A stretch of 64,000 nt of DNA, from the NCBI RefSeq assembly GCF_003367395.1, contig NZ_CP031417.1, forward strand, positions 2,666,001-2,730,000, read 5' to 3'. The notes under the pieces were generated by a model. It did no database searches, was not told the origin of the DNA, and was given only the letters and a program-made list of their open reading frames with translations. The translations under genes and the position numbers were made by a program. The DNA is from Pseudolabrys taiwanensis (GTDB lineage Bacteria; Pseudomonadota; Alphaproteobacteria; Rhizobiales; Xanthobacteraceae). This document shows positions 44,657-52,944 of the stretch, piece after piece (within the stretch, counting starts at the first letter, position 1; each line of letters begins with the position of its first letter).

Positions 44657-45137
44657 GCACAGCTTCGACATATCGCTCTCGGTGAATGGCGAAGCCGTAG
44701 CCGAGCGTGTCGATGCGCGCACGACCTTGGTCGACTTCCTGCGTGAGGCGTTGGGCCTCACCGGCAGCCATGTCGGCTGCGAGCATGGCGTCTGCGGCGC
44801 CTGCACCGTGCGCATGAACGGTGAGATCGTGCGCGGCTGCCTGACGCTCGCGGTGCAATGCGACGGCGCGACCGTGGAGACCATCGAAGGGCTCTCTGAC
44901 TCCGGCGAGGTGGCCGATCTGCAGCGCGCGTTCGAGCAGCGCAACGCCTTGCAATGCGGCTTCTGCACCCCGGGCATGGTGGCGACGGCGCAGGACCTGC
45001 TCGCGCGTGGCGGCGTGCCGAGCCGCGCGGAAATCCGCGAGCACATCTCCGGCAATTACTGCCGCTGCACCGGCTATCATGCCATCGTCGACGCCGTCGA
45101 GGCGGTCGCCAAGCAACGCGCGGGGGCTGCGGAATGA
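44649..45137 (+). CDS. Molybdenum hydroxylase [2Fe-2S] subunit (CoxS/CutS type)
   Basis: A 162-residue small subunit with two clusters. Plant-type ferredoxin cysteines: Cys44, Cys49, Cys52 and Cys64 (GCEHGVCGAC); helical domain cysteines: Cys103, Cys106, Cys138 and Cys140 (CGFCTPGM; YCRCTGY). All eight are present. Overlap of 8 bp with the FAD subunit and ATGA with the large subunit. Confidence 0.94.
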   Translation: MPEHSFDISLSVNGEAVAERVDARTTLVDFLREALGLTGSHVGCEHGVCGACTVRMNGEIVRGCLTLAVQCDGATVETIEGLSDSGEVADLQRAFEQRNALQCGFCTPGMVATAQDLLARGGVPSRAEIREHISGNYCRCTGYHAIVDAVEAVAKQRAGAAE

Positions 45138-47530
45138 AGATCGTCGACGACTCGCCACCCGTGCTGACCGCGCTCGATCGGCCGAACTCCTATATCGGCC
45201 GTTCCGTGCCGCGGCCGAACCTGCAGCGCCTGACGCAAGGCCGCGGCCAGTATGTCAGCGACATCATGCTGCCGCGCATGGGGCATGTCGCCTTCGTGCG
45301 GTCGCCGCACGCCCATGCCCGCATCGTCGGTATCGCCACCGACGCCGCGAAAAAGGCGCCGGGCGTGATCGCGGTCGTCACCGGCGCCGAACTCGCCGAG
45401 GTGATGACACCCTGGGTCGGCGTGCTGACGCATCTCAAGGGCCTGAAATCGGCGCCGCAGCACGCCATCGCCGTCGACCGCGCCTGTTGGCGCGGCGAAG
45501 CCGTCTGCGCCGTTGTAGCCACCACCCGCGCCCGCGCCGAGGATGCCGCGGAGCTGGTCGAGGTGACGTACGAAGAACTGCCCGCGGTCGTCGATCCGGA
45601 AACGGCGCTCGATCCGAAGACGCCGTTAATCCATCAAAGCCTCGGCGACAACCTGTGTTTCGAACGCAGGCTCGACGCCGGAGAGGTCGACAAAGCCTTC
45701 GCCGAAGCCGATGCCGTGGTGGAAACGACCTTCCGCACCGGCCGCCATACCGGGGTCACCAATGAGCCGCGCTCCATCGTCGCCGACTGGAACGAGGGCG
45801 AACAACGCCTGACCGTCTATCAGGGCACGCAGGCGCCGCACATGATGCAAGACCTGTTCGCCAAGCATCTCGGGCTCACTTACGCGCAGGTGCGCGTCCT
45901 GACCAAGGACGTCGGCGGCTCGTTCGGCATCAAGGTACACACTTACGCCGACGAAATGGCCGCGGTGGCGCTGTCGAAGCTGCTCAAGCGGCCCGTCAAG
46001 TTCGTCGCCGACCGCATCGAGAGCTTCGTCACCGACATTCACGCGCGCGACCATCGAATCAAGGCCAAGATCGGCGTCAAGAACGACGGCACCATCACCG
46101 CCTTCGAGATCGACGACCTGACCGGCATCGGCCCCTATTCGGTTTATCCGCGCACATCGGGTATCGAGGCGAACCAAGTGGTAAACCTCGTCGGTGGACC
46201 CTACAAATGCCCAAACTACCGTGCACAGACGCGTGTCGTCTTCACCAACAAAAACGTCATGTGCCAATACAGGGCCGTCGGCCATCCTGTTGCCGTGGCG
46301 GTGACCGAAGGTCTGGTCGAACTCGCGGCCGCCAAGATCGGCATGGATCCCCTGGAACTGCGCCGTCGCAATCTCATTCCAGATGACGCCTATCCAACTC
46401 AGTCCGCCTCCGGCCTGAAGTTCGAATTGCTGTCGCATCATGAGGCGCTGGCACATCTCGACAGCATGATGAATTATGCCGGCTTGCGCGCGGAGCAGAA
46501 GCGCTTGCGCGCGCAAGGGATCTATCGCGGCATCGGCTTTGCTTCATTCATCGAGGTGACCAACCCTTCCGCCGCGTTCTACGGCGTTGGCGGCGCGCGC
46601 ATCACCTCGCAGGACGGCGCCACGGTGAAGCTCGATGCGCAGGGCGCGGTCGTGATTCAGTCCGGCGTCACCGAGCAGGGCCAGGGCACCGAGGCCGTGC
46701 TCGCGCAGTGCGTCGCTTCGTCGTTTGGCATCGCGATCGACAAAGTGCGCGTGATTATCGGCGATACCGACAATACGCCCTATGGCGGCGGCACGTGGGC
46801 CTCGCGCGCCGCCGGCATTGGCGGCGAAGCGGCATGGCAGGCGGGCAAAGCGCTGCGCGACAATGTGCTCGCAGTCGCGGGCGCGATGCTGCAGGCGAAG
46901 CCGGGCGATCTCGACATCCGCAATGGTGTCGTCGTCGACAAAGGGACCGGCAATGAACGTCTGCCGCTCGAAGAGTTGGCGCGAGTCGCTTACTTCCGGC
47001 CTGACACCCTGCCGGCCGGCGTCCAGGCCGAACTCATGGTAACGCGGCATTATGTGCCGCGCGGCTGGCCGTTCGCCTTCACCAACGGCATCCAGGCGAG
47101 CTATCTCGAGGTCGATATCGATACCGGCTTCGTCAAGCTGCTCGACCACTGGTGCGTCGAGGATTGCGGCACCATCATCAATCCGCAGCTCGTCAACGAA
47201 CAGATCCGCGGCGGTGTCGTGCAGGGCATCGGCGCGGCCCTTTACGAGCAATGTCTTTATGACGAACGCGGCCAGATGCTCAACGGCAACATGGCGGACT
47301 ATCTCGTGCCGATGGCAACCGAGATGCCCGATATCCAATGCGGCCATGTCGTTTCGCCCACGGCCGATTCCGAACTCGGCGCCAAGGGCGCGGGTGAAGC
47401 CGGCACGGCCGGCGCCCCCGCTTGCATCATGAACGCCATCAACGACGCCCTCCGTCCCCTCGCCGCGGAGCCGCTCACGGATATGCCATTCACGCCGGAC
47501 AAGATTTTGCAGGCGCTCGGGAAGGTATGA
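45134..47530 (+). CDS. Molybdenum hydroxylase molybdopterin subunit (CoxL/CutL type)
   Basis: A 798-residue catalytic subunit of the xanthine dehydrogenase family. It hydroxylates a substrate at the Mo centre using water. The active-site Glu is Glu755 in GAGEAGTAGAP. The cofactor region near residue 377 reads CQYRAVGHP, neither the AYxCSFR of form I CO dehydrogenase nor the AYRGAGR usual in other members, so CO is unlikely and the substrate pocket is unusual. ATG at 45134 overlaps the small subunit; the long upstream frame is not used. Confidence 0.92.
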   Translation: MKIVDDSPPVLTALDRPNSYIGRSVPRPNLQRLTQGRGQYVSDIMLPRMGHVAFVRSPHAHARIVGIATDAAKKAPGVIAVVTGAELAEVMTPWVGVLTHLKGLKSAPQHAIAVDRACWRGEAVCAVVATTRARAEDAAELVEVTYEELPAVVDPETALDPKTPLIHQSLGDNLCFERRLDAGEVDKAFAEADAVVETTFRTGRHTGVTNEPRSIVADWNEGEQRLTVYQGTQAPHMMQDLFAKHLGLTYAQVRVLTKDVGGSFGIKVHTYADEMAAVALSKLLKRPVKFVADRIESFVTDIHARDHRIKAKIGVKNDGTITAFEIDDLTGIGPYSVYPRTSGIEANQVVNLVGGPYKCPNYRAQTRVVFTNKNVMCQYRAVGHPVAVAVTEGLVELAAAKIGMDPLELRRRNLIPDDAYPTQSASGLKFELLSHHEALAHLDSMMNYAGLRAEQKRLRAQGIYRGIGFASFIEVTNPSAAFYGVGGARITSQDGATVKLDAQGAVVIQSGVTEQGQGTEAVLAQCVASSFGIAIDKVRVIIGDTDNTPYGGGTWASRAAGIGGEAAWQAGKALRDNVLAVAGAMLQAKPGDLDIRNGVVVDKGTGNERLPLEELARVAYFRPDTLPAGVQAELMVTRHYVPRGWPFAFTNGIQASYLEVDIDTGFVKLLDHWCVEDCGTIINPQLVNEQIRGGVVQGIGAALYEQCLYDERGQMLNGNMADYLVPMATEMPDIQCGHVVSPTADSELGAKGAGEAGTAGAPACIMNAINDALRPLAAEPLTDMPFTPDKILQALGKV

Positions 47531-47534
47531 ACTG

Positions 47535-47564
47535 TTATCCCTCCCCGGTTGCGGGGAGGGATAA
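47535..47564. repeat. Perfect TTATCCCTCCCC palindrome
   Basis: TTATCCCTCCCCG-GTTG-CGGGGAGGGATAA has 13-bp perfect arms. It starts 4 bases after the CoxL stop and forms the 3' end of the decayed gene on the other strand. The same family lies inside imuB and before the HisD-like gene. It could serve as a terminator. Confidence 0.85.
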
Positions 47565-48050
47565 GAAGATCAGAACTTGATCATATCGCTGCGCGTCCGC
47601 CGTGAACAGCACCGCGCCGTTCGACGCGGTACCGACCGTGATCACGGTATTGACGCCTTTGTCCTTGAGTATCTTCTCAAGGTCGGTGCGAACGAACTTG
47701 TCGGGGCCCGACAACACGCTCGGCTCGCCCGGCAGCGGCGCAACGTCCTTCAACACGTCAGCGGCCGTCGTATTCGCGATCACCGTGTAAACCACCGGCA
47801 TCTTGGCCGCGCGGGCGCGCTCCAGCAGCTTCTTCATGGCCGGCAGCGTGGCCAGACATCGCTCGTTCTTCCCGCAGTTGGCCGGCATGAAATCGAGCAT
47901 GAGAAGCGCAGTGGTCTTCGGGTCCACTGTCACAGGCTTGAGTGCGGGCGGCGCCGGCGCCGGAATGCTGGACCATTGATCGACAATGTTCGCGTGAGCA
48001 GCGGTGCCCAACAGTACGCCAGCGGCCACGGCCAACAGTTTGCACTTCAT
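47535..48050 (-). pseudogene. Exported isochorismatase/cysteine-hydrolase-like gene with internal deletion
   Basis: Signal peptide MKCKLLAVAAGVLLGTAAHA, then an isochorismatase-fold start with LLMLDFMPANCG (catalytic Asp). The frame runs VGTASNGAVLFTADAQ and then into a non-family tail through a repeat (stop at 47535). In a different frame, minus-strand bases down to 47570 read TRSDMIKF-stop, the usual C-terminus of this family as I recall it. A deletion of roughly 40-45 codons near 47596-47602, with frame change, explains both. Current product would be 171 residues. The NG in place of a catalytic Cys is common in this signal-peptide subgroup (recalled), so the ancestral protein may not have been a hydrolase. 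Confidence 0.6.
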
Positions 48051-48212
48051 GAAACTTCTCCCTGAACCATGAGGCGGTTCGTCACAGCGATGATAGCCAA
48101 GTCGCACGAAAGCAGTACCCCCGCTTGATGAAACACCGGCGGCCCGCCAAAATTGCCTCGAGCGAGCCCTTGCACACGGCCGCGACAACGAAAACACACG
48201 AGGAAACGCTGC

Positions 48213-49166
48213 ATGAACATCAAGGTCGGCAGACAGGCGATCGAAGAAGCCTCCAAAAAGCTCTCCAACTGGGGCCGCTGGGGTAAAGACGACCATATCG
48301 GCACCCTGAACCACGTCACCCCGGAGGATATCGTCAAGGCTGCCAGCCTGATCCGCACCGGCAAAGTGTTCGCGCTCGGTATCCCGCTCGACAGAACGGG
48401 GCCGCAGACCGGTCTGTTTGGTGGCCGTTTCAACCCGATCCACCAGATGCTGGCTACCGGCACGGATGCGATCGCCGGCCAGCAGGACTGGAACAAGATC
48501 CGTTATGCGGACGACACAATAATGCTCTGCGTCCAAGGCGCGACTCATTGGGATGCGCTCGGCCACATTTTCTATGAGGACAAGGCCTATAACGGCCACG
48601 ACGCCAAGCTGATCGATGCCCGTGGCTTGTCGGTGCTCGGCATCGAGCACTCGAAGAACAAGATGATCGGCCGCGGCGTGTTGCTCGACATCGCGCGCTT
48701 TCGAAAGGTGAAATGGATGCAGGACGGCGAGAGCATCTCGAACGATGAGCTCGACAAATGCGCCAAGCAACAGAACGTCGAGATCCGCAAAGGCGACTTC
48801 GTCATCGTCCGCACCGGTCAGATGGAGCGATGCCTCGCCGAAGGCGAGTGGGGCGGCTATGCGGGCGGCGACGCGCCGGGCGTCAAATTCGAAAACTGCT
48901 ACTGGTCGCAAGATAAGCAGATCGCCGCGATCTGCACCGATACCTGGGGCGTCGAAGTACGACCGAACGAGACCACCGAAGCGAACCAACCCTGGCACTG
49001 GGTAGTGATCCCAGCTATGGGCCTGTGCATGGGCGAGATCTTCTATCTGAAGGAGCTTGCCGAGGACTGCGAGCAGGACGGCGTCTACGAGTTCTTCTTC
49101 TGCGGTCCGCCGCTGATCATCACCGGCGGCACCGGCTCGCCGATCAACCCGCAGGCAATCAAGTAG
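48213..49166 (+). CDS. Cyclase family protein (metal-dependent hydrolase, kynurenine-formamidase fold)
   Basis: A 317-residue protein. ATHWDALGHIFY matches the H-x-D-x3-H metal-binding motif of the cyclase/formamidase family; GDFVIVRTGQ and a late NPQAIK end are also typical. It hydrolyses an amide, ester or lactone bond. Start MNIKVGRQAI at 48213 is favoured because the frame upstream is not family sequence. It is divergent from the decayed gene. Confidence 0.85.
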   Translation: MNIKVGRQAIEEASKKLSNWGRWGKDDHIGTLNHVTPEDIVKAASLIRTGKVFALGIPLDRTGPQTGLFGGRFNPIHQMLATGTDAIAGQQDWNKIRYADDTIMLCVQGATHWDALGHIFYEDKAYNGHDAKLIDARGLSVLGIEHSKNKMIGRGVLLDIARFRKVKWMQDGESISNDELDKCAKQQNVEIRKGDFVIVRTGQMERCLAEGEWGGYAGGDAPGVKFENCYWSQDKQIAAICTDTWGVEVRPNETTEANQPWHWVVIPAMGLCMGEIFYLKELAEDCEQDGVYEFFFCGPPLIITGGTGSPINPQAIK

Positions 49167-49171
49167 CGACT

Positions 49172-49340
49172 CTTATCCCTCCCCCGCTTGCGGGGGAGGG
49201 TGGCGAGCCTTAAGCGCGTTTACGCGTGTCTTGAACGCGCTATGGCGAGCCGGGTGCGGCACTTTAACAGCTCACCGACCCCACCCGGCTGCTCGCTGCA
49301 GCTCGCAGCCACCGTCCCCTTTCAGGGAAGGATTAAGAAA
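49172..49340. repeat. Composite palindromic repeat with nested insertion
   Basis: CTTATCCCTCCCCCG-CTTG-CGGGGGAGGG, then GGCGAGCC, an inner AAGCGCG...CGCGCT hairpin, GAGCCGGGTG, CCCACCCGGCTGCTCGC, and GTCCCCTTTCAGGGAAGGATTAAG at the right. Left and right ends are inverted copies. It fills the 191-bp gap before the HisD-like gene. The inner hairpin looks like a second element nested in the first. Confidence 0.75.
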
Positions 49341-49357
49341 GCAAAGGAGATCTTCCC

Positions 49358-50665
49358 ATGGCCCGCTATCTCAAGCGTGGAATGGATGCCACCGCGATCA
49401 AGGCAGCGGACGCCAAGGTGCGCGAAACGGTCGAGACCATCCTCGCGCAGGTGGAGGAAAAGAAAGACGCGGCCATTCGCGACCTGTCCGAGAAATTCGA
49501 CAGCTGGTCGCCGCAGAGCTTCCGCCTGAGCGAGCAGGATATCGAGCACGCAATCGCGCAAGTGCCCAGGCGCGACCTCGACGACATCAGATTCGCGCAG
49601 GCGCAGGTCCGCAACTTCGCGCAGAAGCAGCGCGACACCATGCTCGACCTTGAAGTGGAAACATTGCCGGGCGTCGTGCTCGGCCACAAGCACATCCCGG
49701 TCAACGCCATTGGCTGCTATGTGCCGGGCGGGCGCTATCCGATGGTCGCCTCCGCACATATGTCGATCGTCACCGCCAAGGTCGCCGGCGTGAAGCGCAT
49801 CATCGCCTGTGCGCCGCCGTTCAAGGGCGGGCCGCATCCGGCCATCGTCGCCGCGATGCATTTCGGCGGCGCCGACGAGATCTACGTGCTCGGCGGCGTA
49901 CAGGCCGTCGCCGCGATGGCGCTCGGCACCGAGACCGTCCAGCCGGTCGATATGATCGTCGGCCCCGGCAACGCTTACGTGGCGGAAGCCAAACGCCAAC
50001 TTTTCGGCCGCGTCGGCATCGACCTTCTCGCGGGGCCGACGGAAACACTGGTCATCGCCGATGACAGTGTCGACGGCGAAATCTGCGCCACCGACCTGCT
50101 CGGCCAAGCCGAGCATGGCCCGACCTCCCCCGCCGTGCTGCTGACCAATTCCGAAAAGCTCGCGCGCGATACCATGAGCGAAGTCGAACGGCTGCTGTCG
50201 ATCCTGCCGACGGCCGACGCGGCCGGCCAGGCCTGGAAGGACTACGGCGAGGTCATCGTCTGCGACAGTCAGGATGAAATGGTGCGCGAGGCCGACCGCA
50301 TCGCCTCCGAGCACGTGCAGGTGATGACGCGCGACCCCGACTACTTCCTCGCCAATATGAAGAACTACGGCGCGCTGTTTCTGGGGCCGCGCACCAACGT
50401 CGCCTATGGCGACAAGGTGATCGGCACCAATCACACCCTGCCGACCAAGAAGAACGCGCGGTTCACCGGCGGCCTGTGGGTCGGTAAGTTCATGAAGACC
50501 TGCACCTATCAAAAGGTGCTGACCGACGAAGCGAGCGCCATGATCGGGGAGTACTGCTCGCGGCTCTGCATCCTGGAAGGTTTCGTCGGCCATGCCGAAC
50601 AGGCCAACATTCGCGTGCGCCGCTACGGCGGACGCAATGTGCCCTACGGACAGGCGGCGGAGTGA
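49358..50665 (+). CDS. Histidinol dehydrogenase family protein (catabolic paralogue, HpsN-like)
   Basis: A 435-residue HisD-fold NAD/Zn dehydrogenase. [32 protein letters not shown] and the catalytic Glu-His pair in SEHVQVM are intact, with [22 protein letters not shown] near the C-terminus. It lies in a catabolic region with a cytochrome c and an SDR rather than in a his operon, so it probably oxidises an alcohol to a carboxylate, as HpsN does for 2,3-dihydroxypropanesulfonate. It may instead be the only hisD of the genome. Start [11 protein letters not shown] has AAAGGAG upstream. Confidence 0.85.
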   Translation: MARYLKRGMDATAIKAADAKVRETVETILAQVEEKKDAAIRDLSEKFDSWSPQSFRLSEQDIEHAIAQVPRRDLDDIRFAQAQVRNFAQKQRDTMLDLEVETLPGVVLGHKHIPVNAIGCYVPGGRYPMVASAHMSIVTAKVAGVKRIIACAPPFKGGPHPAIVAAMHFGGADEIYVLGGVQAVAAMALGTETVQPVDMIVGPGNAYVAEAKRQLFGRVGIDLLAGPTETLVIADDSVDGEICATDLLGQAEHGPTSPAVLLTNSEKLARDTMSEVERLLSILPTADAAGQAWKDYGEVIVCDSQDEMVREADRIASEHVQVMTRDPDYFLANMKNYGALFLGPRTNVAYGDKVIGTNHTLPTKKNARFTGGLWVGKFMKTCTYQKVLTDEASAMIGEYCSRLCILEGFVGHAEQANIRVRRYGGRNVPYGQAAE

Positions 50666-51045
50666 TGCGAGTGCCGCCTGCAGCGCGCAAGTCCCCTCCC
50701 CAACCCTCCCCCATAAGGGGGGAGGGAGCAGGCAGCGGCCAGTGGCGGGTCATCGCGCTCGCGACCACTACGCTCGTCTTGCTCGGTTTGGGTTCAAGCA
50801 CACACGCCGCCGAAGTGCGCGATCTGATCAAGGAATGCGCCTTCTGCCACGGCGACGCCGGGGTGGCGAAGGACAAAGACGTGCCGCATCTCGCCGGCCA
50901 GCAGCGGGACTATCTCTACAACCAACTGCAAGCTTTCCACTCCGGCAAGCGGCCGCACAAGGAGATGCGTTACATGAGCCGGCATATGACCGAGCAGGAA
51001 ATGCGCGCCATCGCCGACTATTACGCCAGCCTGCCGCCGCGCTGA
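50665..51045 (+). CDS. Small exported c-type cytochrome
   Basis: A 126-residue monohaem protein. The N-terminus is followed by a signal-type helix (VIALATTTLVLLGLGSS) ending near THA-AE; CAFCH (58-62) binds the haem, and a Met-rich end (MRYMSRHMTEQEM) would supply the axial ligand. The N-terminal ten residues or so, PPQPSPIRGEG, are encoded by a GC palindromic repeat, making an odd pre-signal extension. The ATG overlaps the HisD-like stop. It may receive electrons from the dehydrogenase or the molybdenum hydroxylase (inference). Confidence 0.85.
   Translation: MRVPPAARKSPPQPSPIRGEGAGSGQWRVIALATTTLVLLGLGSSTHAAEVRDLIKECAFCHGDAGVAKDKDVPHLAGQQRDYLYNQLQAFHSGKRPHKEMRYMSRHMTEQEMRAIADYYASLPPR
50704..50726. 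repeat. Palindromic repeat inside the cytochrome c start
   Basis: CCCTCCCCC-ATAAG-GGGGGAGGG: 9-bp arms in the first 25 codons of the cytochrome gene, read as PQPSPIRGEG. Same repeat family as at 49172-49340. Confidence 0.75.
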
Positions 51046-51052
51046 GGTTTTC

Positions 51053-51817
51053 ATGGAGCTGACCCGCACGCCCTCCTTCCGCCTCGACGGCCGCCGGGCT
51101 CTGGTGACCGGCGCCGGCCGCGGCATTGGACTCGCCGCCGCGAGCGCTTTGGCCGACGCCGGCGCGCATGTCACGCTCGCCTCACGCACGACCGGAGAAA
51201 TCGAGCAAGCGGCCGAGGCGATCCGTGCGCGCGGGCAACAGGCCGACATATTGACGCTCGACGTGCGCGACATCGACGCCGTGAAGCAGGCGATCGCCGC
51301 GCGGGCGCCATTCGATATCCTCGTCAACAATGCCGGCACCAACAAGCCGGCGCCGTTCGTCGACGTGAAGGTCGAGGATTTCGATTTCGTATTCTCGCTC
51401 AATGTGCGCGCCGCCTATTTCGTCGCGCAGGCGGTGGCGCGTAAGCTCGTCGAAGCGGGCAAGCCCGGCGCAATCATCAATATGTCGTCGCAGATGGGAC
51501 ACGTGGGTGGACCGACGCGCACCGTGTACTGCGCCACCAAGCATGCGATGGAAGGCTTCACCAAAGCGATGGCGATCGACCTCGCGCCGCATAAGATCCG
51601 CGTCAACAGCATCGCCCCGACCTTCATCGAGACGCCGATGACCCGGCCATTCTTCCAGAACCAGGCTTTCCGCGAGGACACGCTCAAGCGCATCAAGCTC
51701 GGCCGCCTTGGCCAGCTCGAGGACCTGACCGGCGCCATCGTGTTCCTGGCGAGCGATGCCGCCGCGTTGATGACGGGAGCATCGCTGGTCGTGGATGGCG
51801 GCTGGACAGCGGAGTAG
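51053..51817 (+). CDS. Short-chain dehydrogenase/reductase
   Basis: A 254-residue classical SDR. The NAD(P) motif TGAGRGIG lies near 20, NNAG near 90, Ser in NMSSQMG and Tyr-x3-Lys in YCATKHAMEGF. The C-terminus GASLVVDGGWTAE is standard. It is 7 bp after the cytochrome gene, so the HisD-like, cytochrome and SDR genes form one unit. Substrate unknown. Confidence 0.9.
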   Translation: MELTRTPSFRLDGRRALVTGAGRGIGLAAASALADAGAHVTLASRTTGEIEQAAEAIRARGQQADILTLDVRDIDAVKQAIAARAPFDILVNNAGTNKPAPFVDVKVEDFDFVFSLNVRAAYFVAQAVARKLVEAGKPGAIINMSSQMGHVGGPTRTVYCATKHAMEGFTKAMAIDLAPHKIRVNSIAPTFIETPMTRPFFQNQAFREDTLKRIKLGRLGQLEDLTGAIVFLASDAAALMTGASLVVDGGWTAE

Positions 51818-51829
51818 CCCCTCGGACCG

Positions 51830-51953
51830 CGCCAAGACCGCCCTCATCCTGAGGAGCGGTCGAAGTCCGCGTGTCTCGAGGGACGAGGGCGGCCCATCCT
51901 TCGAGACGCCTTCCTGCGCTTCGCGTCGGCAGGCTCCGCAGGATGAGGCTGAG
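51830..51953. repeat. Intergenic repeat, CATCCTGAGGAGC type
   Basis: CCTCATCCTGAGGAGC, CTCGAGGGACGAGG, CATCCTTCGAGACGCC and CTCCGCAGGATGAGGC occur in a partly inverted order between convergent genes. Same family vocabulary as at 13755-13880. Confidence 0.65.
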
Positions 51954-51954
51954 G

Positions 51955-52944
51955 CTAGAACAACTTCCTCAACACCTGTGGGTTGAAGCAGCTCACCGGC
52001 GGCGTGCCGTCGATCAGTGCGATGGTGTTGTCGACCACGACATGCGCCATCGTCTCACGCAGCTCAAGGACGCCGCTGCCGAGGTGCGGCGTCAACACCA
52101 CGTTCGGCATGGCAACCAGCTCAGGCGCCACCCTGGGCTCGAACTCGTAGACGTCGAGGCCCGCGCCGGCGATCTCCTTGGCCTGGAGCGCCCGTACCAA
52201 TGCGGCCTCCTCGATCACGGGCCCGCGTGCGGTGTTGATGATGAAGGCCGTCTTCTTCATCAGCGCAAACTGGGCGTCGCTCATCAGATGCCGCGTCTCT
52301 GGCGAGAGTTGCGGATGCAGCGAGATGAAATCGGCCTCACGCAACACGTCCTCGAAAGACATGTGCCGCGCCTCGCATTTCGCCTCCTCTTCGGCCGGCA
52401 ACCGGCGCGGATCGCAATAAATAATGTTCATGCCGAAGCCGCGCCCGCGACGGGCAACGGCTTGGCCAATGCGGCCGAATCCGACAAGGCCGAGCGTCTT
52501 GCCGCTCACGGCATAGCCGGCAAGATGGTTGGATTGCGAGCCCGGATAGACCCCCTGCCGAAACAGTTTGTCGCCGAGCGCGATATTGCGCGCGGCGGCA
52601 AGCAGCAGCCCAAACGCGATATCGGCCGTGGCGTCGGTGACCATCGCCGTGATGTTGGTTACCGGAATGCCGAGTTCCGTCGCGGCCGCAAGGTCGATGT
52701 TGTCCTGGGTGATGTTCATCGAAGACACGGCCTTGAGATCTGGATTGGCCGTGAGAACCTCGCGATCGACGACGTCGTGCAGGCGCGGCATCAGAATATC
52801 GGCGCGCCTGACCCCGTCGATAAGCCGGTCCTTCGGGATGATCTTGCTCGAGTCCTCGTTGACCTCGACGTCGGCGCGCGCGCGCAGACGCGCGAGCGCG
52901 CTCTCGGCGATCGGTTGCGTGACGAAAACGCGGGGACGACTCAT
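51955..52944 (-). CDS. D-isomer 2-hydroxyacid dehydrogenase (glyoxylate/hydroxypyruvate reductase type)
   Basis: A 329-residue NAD(P) enzyme. VGFGRIGQAVARRGRGFG binds the cofactor; INTARGPVIEEAALVRAL contains the catalytic Arg, and LTPHLGSGVLELRETM the His. It overlaps the upstream LLM gene by ATGA; the start MSRPRVFVTQP follows from this. Likely reduces a 2-oxoacid produced by the neighbouring pathway. Confidence 0.88.
   Translation of the reverse strand: MSRPRVFVTQPIAESALARLRARADVEVNEDSSKIIPKDRLIDGVRRADILMPRLHDVVDREVLTANPDLKAVSSMNITQDNIDLAAATELGIPVTNITAMVTDATADIAFGLLLAAARNIALGDKLFRQGVYPGSQSNHLAGYAVSGKTLGLVGFGRIGQAVARRGRGFGMNIIYCDPRRLPAEEEAKCEARHMSFEDVLREADFISLHPQLSPETRHLMSDAQFALMKKTAFIINTARGPVIEEAALVRALQAKEIAGAGLDVYEFEPRVAPELVAMPNVVLTPHLGSGVLELRETMAHVVVDNTIALIDGTPPVSCFNPQVLRKLF

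Noticed and set aside
42809..45055. Very long minus-strand reading frame (about 750 codons) across the isomerase, dehydrogenase and Mo hydroxylase genes
   Set aside because: It is antisense to four well-recognised genes and its protein is Arg/His/Ala-rich low-complexity, as expected from high-GC codon bias.
45134..47530. Form I carbon monoxide dehydrogenase
   Set aside because: The active-site AYxCSFR motif is missing; the loop reads CQYRAVGHP.
47561..48998. Longer minus-strand coding sequence reaching across the cyclase gene
   Set aside because: The part beyond 48050 is antisense to the cyclase-family gene; the signal peptide places the start at 48050.
49172..49340. CRISPR array or insertion sequence
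   Set aside because: The units are nested palindromes without regular spacers and no transposase or cas gene is near.
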